NCBI GenBank assembly: GCA_963789715.1 | Contig: CAWBLQ010000003.1 | Location: 186,001-250,000 of the forward strand | Source of the DNA: Binatus sp963789715 | GTDB taxonomy: Bacteria; Desulfobacterota; Binatia; Binatales; Binataceae | Direction of reading: 5' to 3' | DNA length: 64,000 bases | In this document: positions 17,818 through 26,374 of the stretch, one piece after another | How the letters are laid out: each line of letters begins with the position of its first letter | How positions within the stretch are numbered: the stretch's first letter is position 1 | Translations under genes and position numbers: made by a program | Notes under the pieces: model-generated | Seen by the model: only the letters and a program-made list of their open reading frames with translations | Databases searched by the model: none | What the model was told of the DNA's origin: nothing

Positions 17818-17973
17818 TTAGCGGCTAGTCTTTGGCGAGACTGGCCGTTTCTGTTTGTGGGCTGAATCAGGCCGCAGCAACGGCTTGATCACCGTCTTCA
17901 ATTTCTCCAAATCGACGTGGCGTAGTTCTTCGCGCAACCGCTCGTCTTCTTTCCTCGTTTGCTCGCTGACCAT
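17818..17973 (-). CDS. 51-residue basic protein within the IS, downstream of the transposase
   Basis: An ATG at 17973 opens 51 codons ending in TAA. The product begins MVSEQTRKEDERLREELRHV, continues DLEKLKTVIKPLLRP and ends in a basic tail (AHKQKRPVSPKTSR). It is highly charged and predicted helical. It lies 38 bases after the transposase stop on the same strand and inside the proposed inverted repeats. It could be a DNA-binding accessory factor of the element or an unused frame. No recognised family. Confidence 0.45.
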   Translation of the reverse strand: MVSEQTRKEDERLREELRHVDLEKLKTVIKPLLRPDSAHKQKRPVSPKTSR

Positions 17974-18011
17974 GCCGCGACTTTAGCACGGGTTTGGAAT
18001 AGCGGCGAGTA

Positions 18012-18944
18012 CTACACAGTTTGAAGCAGCTTCCGAAACATATCGGGGTCATTGCGCCCGTTGAATCGGAAGGCAAACTCATTGACGTAGAGCGGCAAGT
18101 ATTCGCGCGTGACGTGATGGAATGATCCCATGATGCCGCGTTTCAGCAGGCTCCAAAAACTCTCAATCGTCTGCGTGTGGACGGAGCCAGTGACGTACTG
18201 ATGCTTGGAATGGTTGACGGTCTGATGAACAAAACCATGCCCGCGCAGATGGCGATAGCCAGCATGTTCATCGGTCACGACCAGCTTGGCTTTCGTTGAA
18301 ACCGCTTCCGCGACGAAATCTTCCAGCGTCGTAAATCCCATTTCATCAACCGTGCGAGCGATCACGTTGCCCTTGCGCGAGATTGCGCCGATGACTGTCA
18401 GCTTGCCTGAACCGGACGCCCCGCGCGAATGACTCTTCTTGTTCCAGTGTTTGTTTTTGTCTTCGCCCCCAACATACGTCTCGTCAACTTCGACAATTCC
18501 CTCAAGCTGCTCTATCCCGCCGCGCATGGCGCAACGAAGTCGATGACACATGAACCAGCTTGTCCGGTAATCGGAGCCGGAGTCTTCACCGAAGATCGTG
18601 CGATGAATCTGTAGCGCGCTGATTCCCTTTTTGCTGGTCAGCATCAGATAGGCAACACGAAACCAAATGTCGAGCGGGATTTTGGTATCCTGAAAAATCG
18701 TCTTCGTAATGACGCTGAAACGATAGCCGCCGTTCTTGGCGCAAGTAACCTGATTGCCGTCTGCGTCGGTCGTGACTTTGCCGCTCTTGCAGACCCAATG
18801 AAACGGCTTCGCTTTGAGCGTGATAACGCGCGTGTTGCCGCATCGCGGACAGATTGGACCATCAGGCCAACGGCACTCGGCAAGCAGCTTCTTACACGCG
18901 TCTTCGTTGGGGAAGTCAGCTTCAAACGCTCTTAACGTCTTCAT
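18012..18944 (-). CDS. IS1595-family transposase (ISXO2-like DDE)
   Basis: 310 residues. An N-terminal zinc ribbon holds CPRC (32-35) and a second Cys pair further on (VCKSGK ... TCAKNGGYRFS). The linker DIWFRVAYLMLTSKKGISAL is typical of the family. The ISXO2 catalytic domain shows the acidic residues in IVEVDETYVGGE (about 150), LVVTDEHAGYRHL (about 222) and the late HTQTIESFWSLLKRGIMG (Glu about 262), followed by YVNEFAFRFNGRND. It appears full length without frameshift, so the element may be active. The ATG at 18944 lies only a few bases inside the proposed right inverted repeat, as is common for these elements. Confidence 0.93.
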   Translation of the reverse strand: MKTLRAFEADFPNEDACKKLLAECRWPDGPICPRCGNTRVITLKAKPFHWVCKSGKVTTDADGNQVTCAKNGGYRFSVITKTIFQDTKIPLDIWFRVAYLMLTSKKGISALQIHRTIFGEDSGSDYRTSWFMCHRLRCAMRGGIEQLEGIVEVDETYVGGEDKNKHWNKKSHSRGASGSGKLTVIGAISRKGNVIARTVDEMGFTTLEDFVAEAVSTKAKLVVTDEHAGYRHLRGHGFVHQTVNHSKHQYVTGSVHTQTIESFWSLLKRGIMGSFHHVTREYLPLYVNEFAFRFNGRNDPDMFRKLLQTV

Positions 18945-19004
18945 GGCCTAGAATCTACGCTTTTTCAGCATTGGAGTCAACAGAAACATAATCCCCAACC
19001 AAAG

Positions 19005-19024
19005 AACGTTTCACGTGAAACGTT
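19005..19024. promoter_or_regulatory. parS-like 20-bp perfect palindrome
   Basis: AACGTTTCACGTGAAACGTT contains the GTTTCACGTGAAAC core of the ParB binding site (consensus TGTTTCACGTGAAACA), with 14 of 16 consensus positions. It lies between the IS and the 3' end of mutS in non-coding DNA. A second site with the same 14-base core is at 50750-50765. Confidence 0.75.
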
Positions 19025-19196
19025 TTGATCGAAAACTCCAGCAGAACAGGGGCATTTCTGACCCCTTCTGACGAAATTTGACTGCCGTTGCGCAACTGTC
19101 TGCCTAACCACCGGGTGCCAGGGGGCTACCCGGCCATACGACGGCGGCGCAGTATCACGCCCTGTGCAGGGGCCGCGCCCGCCAACGAAGGGCGGC

Positions 19197-19236
19197 CTTA
19201 ATACTGGGTGCAGGGGTCACCCCTGCTCACCCCTGC
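19197..19236. repeat. Truncated copy of the three-hairpin dispersed repeat, fused to the mutS 3' end
   Basis: CTTAATACTGGGT followed by the GCAGGGGTCACCCCTGC palindrome (19210-19226) matches the middle of the full copies at 48.0, 55.6 and 63.3 kb almost exactly. Hairpins 1 and 3 are missing. The ten bases TCACCCCTGC are present twice in tandem (19217-19226, 19227-19236), and the second unit contains the mutS stop codon. Confidence 0.75.
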
Positions 19237-21803
19237 TGCTTGAGGCGCGCGGCTAGGCGGGCGAGGGCGTTCAGCGCGTCCATCGGGGTCATCCGCTCGA
19301 CGTCGAGCGCGCGGATTTCATCGACGATGCGGCTCTCCCGCGGTGAGAACAGGCCGAGTTGCGGCGCGGGCATGGTCGCGCGCCGATCGCGGGCAATTCG
19401 CGGCATCCCGGCTTCATCCAGTTCGCCCTGCTCGAGGTTGGCGAGAATTTCCCGCGCGCGGCTGATAATCGAATCCGGAAGTCCCGCCAGGCGCGCCACC
19501 TCGATACCGTAACTTCGCGACGACGGCTGCTCGATAACGCGGCGCAGGAAAATTACCTCGGCGCCCCATTCGCGCACCGCCATGCTCAGGTTCTTGACCC
19601 GCGGACGCTCGCGCGCGAGGTCGGTGAGTTCGTGGAAGTGCGTGGCAAACAGCACCTTGGCGCGGGTCTGATCGTGCAGGTATTCGGCGACCGCCCACGC
19701 GATCGCAAGACCGTCAAAGGTGCTGGTGCCGCGGCCGACCTCGTCGAGCAGCAGCAGGCTGCGCTCGGAGAGCCCCTTGAGCAGCCGCGCCGTCTCGCTC
19801 ATCTCGACCATGAACGTGGACTCGCCGCGGCGAAGTTCGTCGCGCGCGCCGATTCGCGTCAGCACGCGATCGATCAGCCCGATAGTCGCCTCGGCGGCGG
19901 GCACGAAGCTGCCGATTTGCGCCATGATCGCAATCAGCGCGACCTGGCGGAGATAGGTCGATTTGCCGGCCATGTTGGGGCCGGTGATCAGCAGGATTTG
20001 GCGCGTGCCGGGCTCGGCGTCGAGGTCGTTGGGCACAAACTCGCCCGCGCGCATGCCGGCTTCGAGCACCGGATGGCGTCCGTCGCGCACGCGAATCCGG
20101 AGCCCGGTGTTGATCGTGGGACGCACATAGCCGCGGCGGCGCGCGACTTTCGCCAGCGACATGATCGCGTCGAATTCGCCAACCGCGCGGGCGGTTTCGA
20201 GTATCGTGGCGGCGTGCGACTGCAAGTCGCGGAGCAGCCTGGTGAAGATCTGGAGTTCGAGCTCCTTGAGCGCCGATTCCGCGGTCAGGATTTTGCGCTC
20301 GAGCTCCTTGAGTGCGGGCGTGGTGAAGCGTTCGGCGCTGACCAGCGTTTGCTTGCGCTCATAGTCGGCGGGCACGCGCTCGAGATTCGGCCTGGTGACC
20401 TCGATGTAGTAGCCGAAAATATTGTTGTACCGCACCTTGAGCGAGGGGATAGCGGTGCGCTCGCGTTCCGTCGCCTCCAACTTAGCGATCACGCCGCGCG
20501 CGCCGGACGCAAGGCTGCGCAACTCGTCGACCTCGGCGCTCAGCGCGGTGCGAATCACGTTGCCGTCGCGAGGATTGACGGGAGGCTCGTCGGCAAGCGT
20601 CGCCGCGATTTGCGCCACCAGCGCGGGCATCGGCGAGATCCGCGCGGCTTGGTCGCGGACCAGCGGGCTCTTGAGCGCGCCTATAGCCTTTTTCAATAAC
20701 TCGCCGGCCTTCAGCGCGTCCGCCAGGCGCAGACAATCCCTCGGCGACGCCCGCATCGCGCCGATTCGTCCCGCCAGACGCTCCAGGTCGCCGATTCGCT
20801 TCAAGGATTCCGCCAGCACGCCGCCCAGGTCGGCATCGAAGAGCTCTTCGGCGGCGTCGTGGCGCGCCCGGATCGCGTCGAGCGACAGGAGCGGATAGGT
20901 GATCCAGTTGGCAAGCGTGCGCGCGCCGACGGCGGTCAGCGTCTCGTCAAGAATCGACAGCAACGAGCCCTTGCGTGCGCCGTCAGTCGAGGCGACAAGT
21001 TCGAGATGACGCCGGGTGGTCTCGTCCACCAGCATGTACTCGGCGATGCGGTAAAGACGGGGCGCCTGCAAATGCGCCAGGTCGCGGCCGAAGGTGTCTT
21101 CAACGTAGAGCAGCGCGATTCCCGCCGCGCGTGCGATCGACTCGTCGAGCTCCGCGGCGGCGTCCGCGAAGCGATTTGAGAAGGCCGCAGTCGCGCGCTC
21201 GGCGCTGAACGATTCCTGGTCGAGCGTCGTCAAGGGACAGTTCAAATCTTTCAGTAATGCGCCGAGCTCGGCGCTGTCGCCGCCCACGACAATTTCGCGC
21301 GGCGCGATTCGCGCGATTTCCTCGCGCAGCGCCGCGGCCTCGCGGACCTGGGTGGCGAGAAATTCCCCGGTCGAGACGTCGAGCGCCGCCAGCGCGAAGC
21401 CGTCGCCTGCGGCGCCCGTGACCGCGACCAGGTAACTCTTCTCGGCCGCGGTCAGCACCATCTCCTCGCCCACGGTGCCGGGCGTGATCACGCGGACGAT
21501 TTGCCGCGGCATCAGCTTGGGCGACTTGGCGTCGGGCGTTCCCTGCTCGCAGATGGCGACCTTGTGGCCGGCCTTCAGCAGCTTGGCGATGTAGGGTTCC
21601 GCGGAATGGTAAGGCACGCCGCACAGCGGCACGCCGTCTTTGTTGCGCGAGGTGAGCTGAATGTCGAGTACCCGAGCGCCGACTTCGGCGTCCTCGAAAA
21701 ACATCTCGTAAAAGTCGCCGAGGCGGAAAAACAGGATCGCGTCGGGCACGCGCTGCTTGACGCTCAGGTACTGCGCGATGAGGGGTGTTTGCTTGACTGC
21801 CAC
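19227..21803 (-). CDS. mutS: DNA mismatch repair protein MutS
   Basis: 858 residues, full length. The mismatch-binding domain begins TPLIAQYLSVKQRVPDAILFFRLGDFYEMFFEDA, with the Phe-x-Glu intercalation motif in GDFYEMF. Connector, core and clamp domains follow. The ATPase has Walker A in GPNMAGKSTYLRQ (about 606), then a DELRRGESTFMVEM signature and Walker B in LLLLDEVGRGTSTFDG. It recognises mismatches and recruits MutL after replication. The start is GTG without a strong SD. The last codons (Gln-Gly-stop) lie in the tandem duplication made by a dispersed repeat, so the extreme C-terminus appears reshaped by that element. Confidence 0.96.
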   Translation of the reverse strand: MAVKQTPLIAQYLSVKQRVPDAILFFRLGDFYEMFFEDAEVGARVLDIQLTSRNKDGVPLCGVPYHSAEPYIAKLLKAGHKVAICEQGTPDAKSPKLMPRQIVRVITPGTVGEEMVLTAAEKSYLVAVTGAAGDGFALAALDVSTGEFLATQVREAAALREEIARIAPREIVVGGDSAELGALLKDLNCPLTTLDQESFSAERATAAFSNRFADAAAELDESIARAAGIALLYVEDTFGRDLAHLQAPRLYRIAEYMLVDETTRRHLELVASTDGARKGSLLSILDETLTAVGARTLANWITYPLLSLDAIRARHDAAEELFDADLGGVLAESLKRIGDLERLAGRIGAMRASPRDCLRLADALKAGELLKKAIGALKSPLVRDQAARISPMPALVAQIAATLADEPPVNPRDGNVIRTALSAEVDELRSLASGARGVIAKLEATERERTAIPSLKVRYNNIFGYYIEVTRPNLERVPADYERKQTLVSAERFTTPALKELERKILTAESALKELELQIFTRLLRDLQSHAATILETARAVGEFDAIMSLAKVARRRGYVRPTINTGLRIRVRDGRHPVLEAGMRAGEFVPNDLDAEPGTRQILLITGPNMAGKSTYLRQVALIAIMAQIGSFVPAAEATIGLIDRVLTRIGARDELRRGESTFMVEMSETARLLKGLSERSLLLLDEVGRGTSTFDGLAIAWAVAEYLHDQTRAKVLFATHFHELTDLARERPRVKNLSMAVREWGAEVIFLRRVIEQPSSRSYGIEVARLAGLPDSIISRAREILANLEQGELDEAGMPRIARDRRATMPAPQLGLFSPRESRIVDEIRALDVERMTPMDALNALARLAARLKQQG

Positions 21804-22042
21804 TGATGCGATTGCGGCTCACAATAGCCGCGGCGCGCGAAATGGGCAAAACAGCGTGCGTGGCGCGCCCGGCGCGGGCGCAATAGCAAGGGGCACGCGG
21901 CTGCTTTTCGCTTTGCCGAATAGGTCTCGATTTACTAGAGTGCGAGTGTTAAGCAGGCTCTATACCGCTCGCCATGCGATTGTTGCGGCGCAGTTTCGCA
22001 ATCCACGCATGGCGACACATCACCGACAGGAGATTAGGGAAA

Positions 22043-23557
22043 ATGGCATCAGTATCAGCGTCATTGGAATCGGCAACTCGCGGCGCCAAGTCGAGCGCAG
22101 CGCTTGAGTTCCTCAAGAGCTCGCCCAAGAAACTTCTCATCAACGGCAAATGGGTGCCGTCGAAGTCCGGCAAAACTTTCGAGACCCTCAACCCCGCCAA
22201 CGAGCAGGTCCTGGCCCTCGTCGCCGAGGGCGACAAGGCCGACGTGGACGAAGCGGTCAAGCACGCGCGCAAAGCCTACGAAGAAGGCAAGTGGTCGACT
22301 CTCAGCCCGCATGCGCGCACCCACTTCCTGCTGAAGATTGCCGAGCTGATCGACAAGCATGCCGACGAGCTGGCCGAGCTCGAGACGCTCGACAACGGCA
22401 AGCCCCTGTTCGAATCCAGGAACATTGACATCCCCGGCGCCGCCGAGACCTTCCGCTACTACGCGGGCTTCGCGACGAAGATTTACGGCGAGACCAACCC
22501 GTCCGACCCCACCATGTTCAACTACACGCTGCGCGAACCGGTCGGCGTGTGCGGGCAGATCATACCGTGGAATTTCCCGCTGCTGATGGCGTCGTGGAAG
22601 ATTGCGCCGGCGTTGGCATGCGGCAATGTCGTCATCCTGAAGCCGGCCGAACAGACTCCGCTCACGGCGATTCGCCTCGGAGAGCTTATCTGCGAGGCCG
22701 GCCTGCCCGAAGGCGTCGTGCAAATCGTCACGGGCTTTGGCCCTGGCGCTGGCAGTTCGATCGCCGAGCATCCGGACATCGACAAAGTTGCCTTCACCGG
22801 CTCGACCGAAGTCGGCAAATTGATCCTGCAGGCCTCCACCGGCAACTTGAAGCGGGTTTCGCTCGAGCTCGGCGGCAAGTCGCCCAACATCATCTTCCCC
22901 GACGCTGACATGCCGTCGGCGGTGTTCGGCTCGGCGCTCGGCATCTTCATGAACCAGGGGCAGGTCTGCTGCGCCGGCTCGCGCGTGTTCGTGCAGGAGA
23001 GCGTGTACGATCAGTTCACCGATTCGTTGTCGCAGATGGCCAAGGGCCTGACGCTCGGTAATCCGCTGGACCCGAACACCCGCATGGGGCCGCTGGTTTC
23101 CAAGGAGCAGCACGATCGCGTCAAGGGATACTTGAAGGCCGGCAAGGCCGAGGGCGCGAAGGCCAAGACCGGCGGCGAGCCGGGCAACCAGGAAGCCGGC
23201 TACTTTATCCAGCCGACGGTATTCACCGGCGTGAACAACCAGATGAAGATCGCGCGCGAGGAGATTTTTGGACCGGTCGCCTCGGCGATCCCGTTCAAGG
23301 ACGAGACTGACGTTATCTTCCAGGGCAACGACACGACCTATGGGTTGGCCGCGGCCGTGTGGACCAAGGATATCAATCGAGCACTCACGATTGCGCGCAA
23401 GCTCAAAGCCGGCACGGTCTGGATCAACACCTACGGTCAGATCGATCCGATGTCACCGTTTGGCGGCTACAAGCAGTCGGGTTTCGGCCGCGAGCTAGGC
23501 AAGTACGCGATCGACCTCTACACGCAGATCAAGTCGGTGTACGCGAAGATCGGGTAG
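22043..23557 (+). CDS. NAD(P)-dependent aldehyde dehydrogenase
   Basis: 504 residues of the class 1/2 ALDH family. The nucleophile is Cys309 in NQGQVCCAGSR, the general base Glu is in RVSLELGGKSPN, and the glycine-rich cofactor motif is AFTGSTEVGKLI. The N-terminus KLLINGKWVPSKSGKTFETL and C-terminus PFGGYKQSGFGRELG are typical. The closest textbook types are betaine-aldehyde or retinal-like dehydrogenases, but the aldehyde is not predictable. The ATG at 22043 is preceded by CAGGAG and TAGGGA. A perfect Rho-independent terminator follows, so the gene is transcribed alone. Confidence 0.94.
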   Translation: MASVSASLESATRGAKSSAALEFLKSSPKKLLINGKWVPSKSGKTFETLNPANEQVLALVAEGDKADVDEAVKHARKAYEEGKWSTLSPHARTHFLLKIAELIDKHADELAELETLDNGKPLFESRNIDIPGAAETFRYYAGFATKIYGETNPSDPTMFNYTLREPVGVCGQIIPWNFPLLMASWKIAPALACGNVVILKPAEQTPLTAIRLGELICEAGLPEGVVQIVTGFGPGAGSSIAEHPDIDKVAFTGSTEVGKLILQASTGNLKRVSLELGGKSPNIIFPDADMPSAVFGSALGIFMNQGQVCCAGSRVFVQESVYDQFTDSLSQMAKGLTLGNPLDPNTRMGPLVSKEQHDRVKGYLKAGKAEGAKAKTGGEPGNQEAGYFIQPTVFTGVNNQMKIAREEIFGPVASAIPFKDETDVIFQGNDTTYGLAAAVWTKDINRALTIARKLKAGTVWINTYGQIDPMSPFGGYKQSGFGRELGKYAIDLYTQIKSVYAKIG

Positions 23558-23581
23558 TCGAAAACGGTTCGAACAGCCACG

Positions 23582-23610
23582 CAAGGGCGCCCACCGGGGC
23601 GCCCTTGTTT
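23582..23610 (+). terminator. Rho-independent terminator after the aldehyde dehydrogenase
   Basis: CAAGGGCGCCC pairs with GGGCGCCCTTG around a short loop and is followed by TTTATT. It starts 24 bases after the stop at 23557. Confidence 0.9.
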
Positions 23611-23866
23611 ATTCCAGTGCCCGGCGGCCTCGTCCCCGGAAAGCAAAAAATTTACGCTTCCGGGCCGTAGCGATGTTTCGTTTGATCCGTCGATTCCCTA
23701 TGATTGACGCAGTGAGCCAGTGGTTGGCGTCGAGCCGGACTGAAGCGAATCGCGGCCGGCGCACGTCTTAAGGCGTGAGGATGAGCCGTCGCGCAAGCGA
23801 CGGCAGCAGGCTGGGTGGTGTGAAATCGGCGTCGCCGGCGGTGCGGCGGCGCGGCGGGGTTCACTG
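23611..23866 (+). other. 256-base leader region with GNRA-type hairpin, no gene seen
   Basis: No convincing reading frame is present. The clearest structure is GCCGTCGC-GCAA-GCGACGGC at 23785-23804, an 8-bp perfect stem closed by a GNRA tetraloop. It lies about 60 bases before the next start codon. The flanks are GC-rich with further partial pairing (GGCCGGCGC, CGTCGCCGGCGG). No known riboswitch consensus was recognised. It could be a structured 5' leader of the GNAT-like gene. Confidence 0.4.
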
Positions 23867-24631
23867 ATGGCGGCCGAGAAGAACGATGACCCGATCGAGG
23901 CGATGATCTCGTCGCGAACGCCTCGTCGCGCGCATCAGGTCGTTCTTCCCGCAAATCCAGCCGAGACTACTGTCGAGCAACCGGCTCGCGAAGAGCCACT
24001 TCCGTCGGAAAAGTCCAGGCCCGAACCGCGCGAGCCCGAATCTCCGCCGCTCCGTCCGCTGAGGCATACGGAACTCGAAGGCCGGCTCGAGGTTCGTCCC
24101 ATCGGCACTCCGATGGGTTTGCGCGAGCTTGCCGCGCTGCACAAGCGGACGTGGAAGACGCTGAACGTGCAGGAGAAGCGCGTGCACGTGCTGCTCTGGC
24201 CGCTCGCGATCCATTTTGGCCTTTACGCGGTGAGCCAGGTCAACGAACGGCGGCGGCCGCCGCTGATTGGCGCGTTTTGGGCGCGATGCCTGGCTGACGC
24301 GCCGCTGACGCTCGGCCATCTGTACCCGCCGCAGTTGTTCAAGGGGATGCTGGCGTCGGAAGTGTTCGAGTTCGGCGGGATGGTCATCGACCCGAACTAC
24401 CAGGGCAAGGGGCTGGTCAAGATGATGTCGGACACCGCGCGCCTGTTTGTTTTTTCGCGCCGTCCCAAGCTGCTGATCACGAATCCGGTCGAGCCGCTTT
24501 ACGAGCTGTACAAACAGCTCGGGCTCAAGACGGTGGGCCGCGAGCCCGTCGAGCATCCGCACGCGTTCAACGTGCGGGTCTGGCTGATGTACGGCAAATT
24601 CGACGAGCTGTCGAAGCCGTACTTCATGTAG
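23867..24631 (+). CDS. GNAT-fold acyltransferase-like protein
   Basis: 254 residues. The first 70 are polar and Pro/Glu-rich (EEPLPSEKSRPEPREPESPP) and probably disordered. From about 75 an N-acyltransferase fold is plausible: EVRPIGTPMGLRELAALHKR, the hydrophobic strand FEFGGMVIDPNYQGKGLVKM (about 165-185, resembling the acyl-CoA pyrophosphate loop Q/RxxGxG/A) and a C-terminal LYELYKQLGLKTVGREPVEH typical of GNAT alpha4-beta7. The acceptor is unknown. The ATG has only a weak GGGG upstream. The gene is convergent with the SDR, with 15 bases between stops. Confidence 0.65.
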   Translation: MAAEKNDDPIEAMISSRTPRRAHQVVLPANPAETTVEQPAREEPLPSEKSRPEPREPESPPLRPLRHTELEGRLEVRPIGTPMGLRELAALHKRTWKTLNVQEKRVHVLLWPLAIHFGLYAVSQVNERRRPPLIGAFWARCLADAPLTLGHLYPPQLFKGMLASEVFEFGGMVIDPNYQGKGLVKMMSDTARLFVFSRRPKLLITNPVEPLYELYKQLGLKTVGREPVEHPHAFNVRVWLMYGKFDELSKPYFM

Positions 24632-24646
24632 GATTTTACTATAGAG

Positions 24647-25528
24647 CTACGACTTGGCTTTCCGCTCCGCCTTGCCGGCCCCGCCCATGAGCGTTCCCGC
24701 GCCCTGCATGATCCTGGTGCCGACGCTCAGCAGCGCGTCGGTGACGCCCGGGAACAGCGACGCGAGTTTCTCCGCGACTGCGGCGCCGGGCGGAACGTCC
24801 ACTTCCGTCAGGCCGAACGCGGCCGCTGCCAGCACCGCCCACGTCACCCAGCGCGGCGGCATCGCCATCATGGCGGACACGCCTTTGAGCGAATCATGCT
24901 TGAGCGCGTTGCGCGCCATCGGCGTGTCGATCACCCCGGGCATCACCAGCGACACTTTTATTCCGGTGTTGAACAGCTCGACGCGCAGAGCCTCGGTCAT
25001 TCCGACCAGTGCAAACTTGGTCGAGCTGTAGCCGCCGAGCGGACTGACGCCGCGACGTCCAGCCAGCGACGAGATGTTCACGATGTTGCCCGACCTCGCC
25101 TTGCGCATCACGGGCAGCACGGCCTGCATCGCGTTGAGCGCGCCGAAGACGTTCACCCCCATCATCTTTTCGAGGTCCTCGGGGCGCATCTGCTCGACCG
25201 GGTCCGTGATGAGCAGTCCCGCGGAGTTGATCAGGATGTCCACCTTGCCGAAGGCTTCCTTGACCTGCTCGATCGCCCAGAAGACGCGCGCGCGATCGGT
25301 CACGTCGCAATCGAGCGCGAGGGCTTTGCCGCCAGCCTTGTTGATTTTGTGCGCCAGTTCTTCGAGTTGCACGCGCCGGCGTGCGAGCAGTGCGACGTGC
25401 GCTCCTTGTTCGCCGAACGCGAGCGCGACATCATGCCCGATGCCGCTCGACGCGCCGGTTACGACCACTGATTTGTCGAAGAAGTATCCGCGCACCGGTC
25501 CTTTGGATTCCCGCTTGGCTTCGCTCAT
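24647..25528 (-). CDS. Short-chain dehydrogenase/reductase
   Basis: 293 residues from the ATG at 25528, which has GAGGTGAC upstream. The Rossmann motif is VVTGASSGIGHDVALAFG, followed by an NADP-type basic pair (LLARRR) and the NSAG loop (ILINSAGLLI). The catalytic Ser is in NISSLAGRRG and the Tyr/Lys pair in GGYSSTKFALVG. About 60 residues follow the core, ending in a hydrophobic and amphipathic tail (WVTWAVLAAAAFGLTEVDVP) that may associate with membrane, as in some lipid-acting SDRs. The substrate is unknown. It is divergent from the lipase-like hydrolase. Confidence 0.9.
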   Translation of the reverse strand: MSEAKRESKGPVRGYFFDKSVVVTGASSGIGHDVALAFGEQGAHVALLARRRVQLEELAHKINKAGGKALALDCDVTDRARVFWAIEQVKEAFGKVDILINSAGLLITDPVEQMRPEDLEKMMGVNVFGALNAMQAVLPVMRKARSGNIVNISSLAGRRGVSPLGGYSSTKFALVGMTEALRVELFNTGIKVSLVMPGVIDTPMARNALKHDSLKGVSAMMAMPPRWVTWAVLAAAAFGLTEVDVPPGAAVAEKLASLFPGVTDALLSVGTRIMQGAGTLMGGAGKAERKAKS

Positions 25529-25655
25529 AACCGTCACCTCGATATGGGCGCCGTGGCACGGAACTGATGGTGGGGGCGTCGCGTTTTCCACATTGTGCGC
25601 CGGTCAGATACGCATGCGCAAACCCGTTTGGGACGGGTTGCCCGGCGGCTAGCGG

Positions 25656-26327
25656 ATGATTAGTTTTGTTTCCGGCGGGAGGCGGGAGCAAAGAAAAATA
25701 GTGAACTCGAGAACCGTCGTTACTGAGATCGCGGCTGCGGGCGCACTGATCGGCTCGTATCCACTGGACTGGCTGGTCAAAAGAGGCGAGCCATACTTCT
25801 GCGCGCCTTCCAGCGAACCCGTCATCCTTATCCACGGCTTCGGCGGCAGCCGCTCCAACCTGCTGGCGCTGGCGGCATACATTCGGCTGGCGGGATTCGA
25901 CAACGTGTCATATTTCGAGTACCCGCGATGGCAGACGCTCGGCGATTCCACGGCGCAGCTCGGGCGCATCGCGGAGGAAAAATCCGGCGGCAATGGAGTT
26001 CACCTTATAGGCCACAGCCTCGGCGGCACGGTCGCCCGGCGTTATGCGGCCAGTGCGCCCAAACGCGCGGTGCGCTCGCTCATCACGCTCGGCTCGCCGT
26101 ATTCTTACGGCCAATGGAGTCCCAGGGAGGTCGGGATTTTCGGCGACGACGACCCTATTGTGCCGGCGCCGATCGAGGTACTGATGAATCTCGCCGCGTT
26201 CGCGCGGATCGTGAAGCTCCACGACGTCGGGCATCTAGCACTTATATTTCATCCCGAGGCGCTGCGGGTCATCGGCACCGAGCTGCGCGCGAGTCGCACG
26301 CCCGAGAGCAAGGCCGCGGCGCAATAG
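25656..26327 (+). CDS. Alpha/beta hydrolase, lipase-like
   Basis: 223 residues from the ATG at 25656; an in-frame GTG at 25701 (NSRTVVTEIAAAG) is an alternative with GGGAG 12 bases upstream. The oxyanion-hole motif is VILIHGFGGSRSN, the nucleophile Ser is in HLIGHSLGGTVARRY, and an Asp (DDDPIVP) and a late His (HDVGHLALIFHP) complete the triad. The layout matches the triacylglycerol lipase/PGAP1-like group. A weak N-terminal hydrophobic stretch could be a membrane anchor but is not a clear signal peptide. mobA begins 47 bases downstream on the same strand. Confidence 0.82.
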   Translation: MISFVSGGRREQRKIVNSRTVVTEIAAAGALIGSYPLDWLVKRGEPYFCAPSSEPVILIHGFGGSRSNLLALAAYIRLAGFDNVSYFEYPRWQTLGDSTAQLGRIAEEKSGGNGVHLIGHSLGGTVARRYAASAPKRAVRSLITLGSPYSYGQWSPREVGIFGDDDPIVPAPIEVLMNLAAFARIVKLHDVGHLALIFHPEALRVIGTELRASRTPESKAAAQ

Positions 26328-26374
26328 GTTCCGATGCGACGCATGTCGCGGATTCTTTTGTTAGACTCCGCGCA

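Larger units (their letters stand above)
17766..18978 (-). mobile_element. IS1595-family insertion sequence (approximate ends)
   Basis: The element carries an intact ISXO2-type transposase and one small downstream reading frame. Imperfect terminal inverted repeats are proposed: 17766-17791 read inward (GACTGCACCTGC ... TAGATTC) and 18951-18978 read inward from the other side (GACTCCAATGCTG ... TAGATTC). They share GACTnCA, a TGC-containing centre and the TAGATTC end. The family usually makes an 8-bp target duplication; none was found with these borders, so the true tips may lie several bases outside. Local GC is lower than in the flanking core genes. Confidence 0.65.

Noticed and set aside
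19080..19200. CCGGGT/ACCCGG hairpin near 19111-19133 as a terminator
   Set aside because: The stem has only six pairs and no poly-T follows on either strand.
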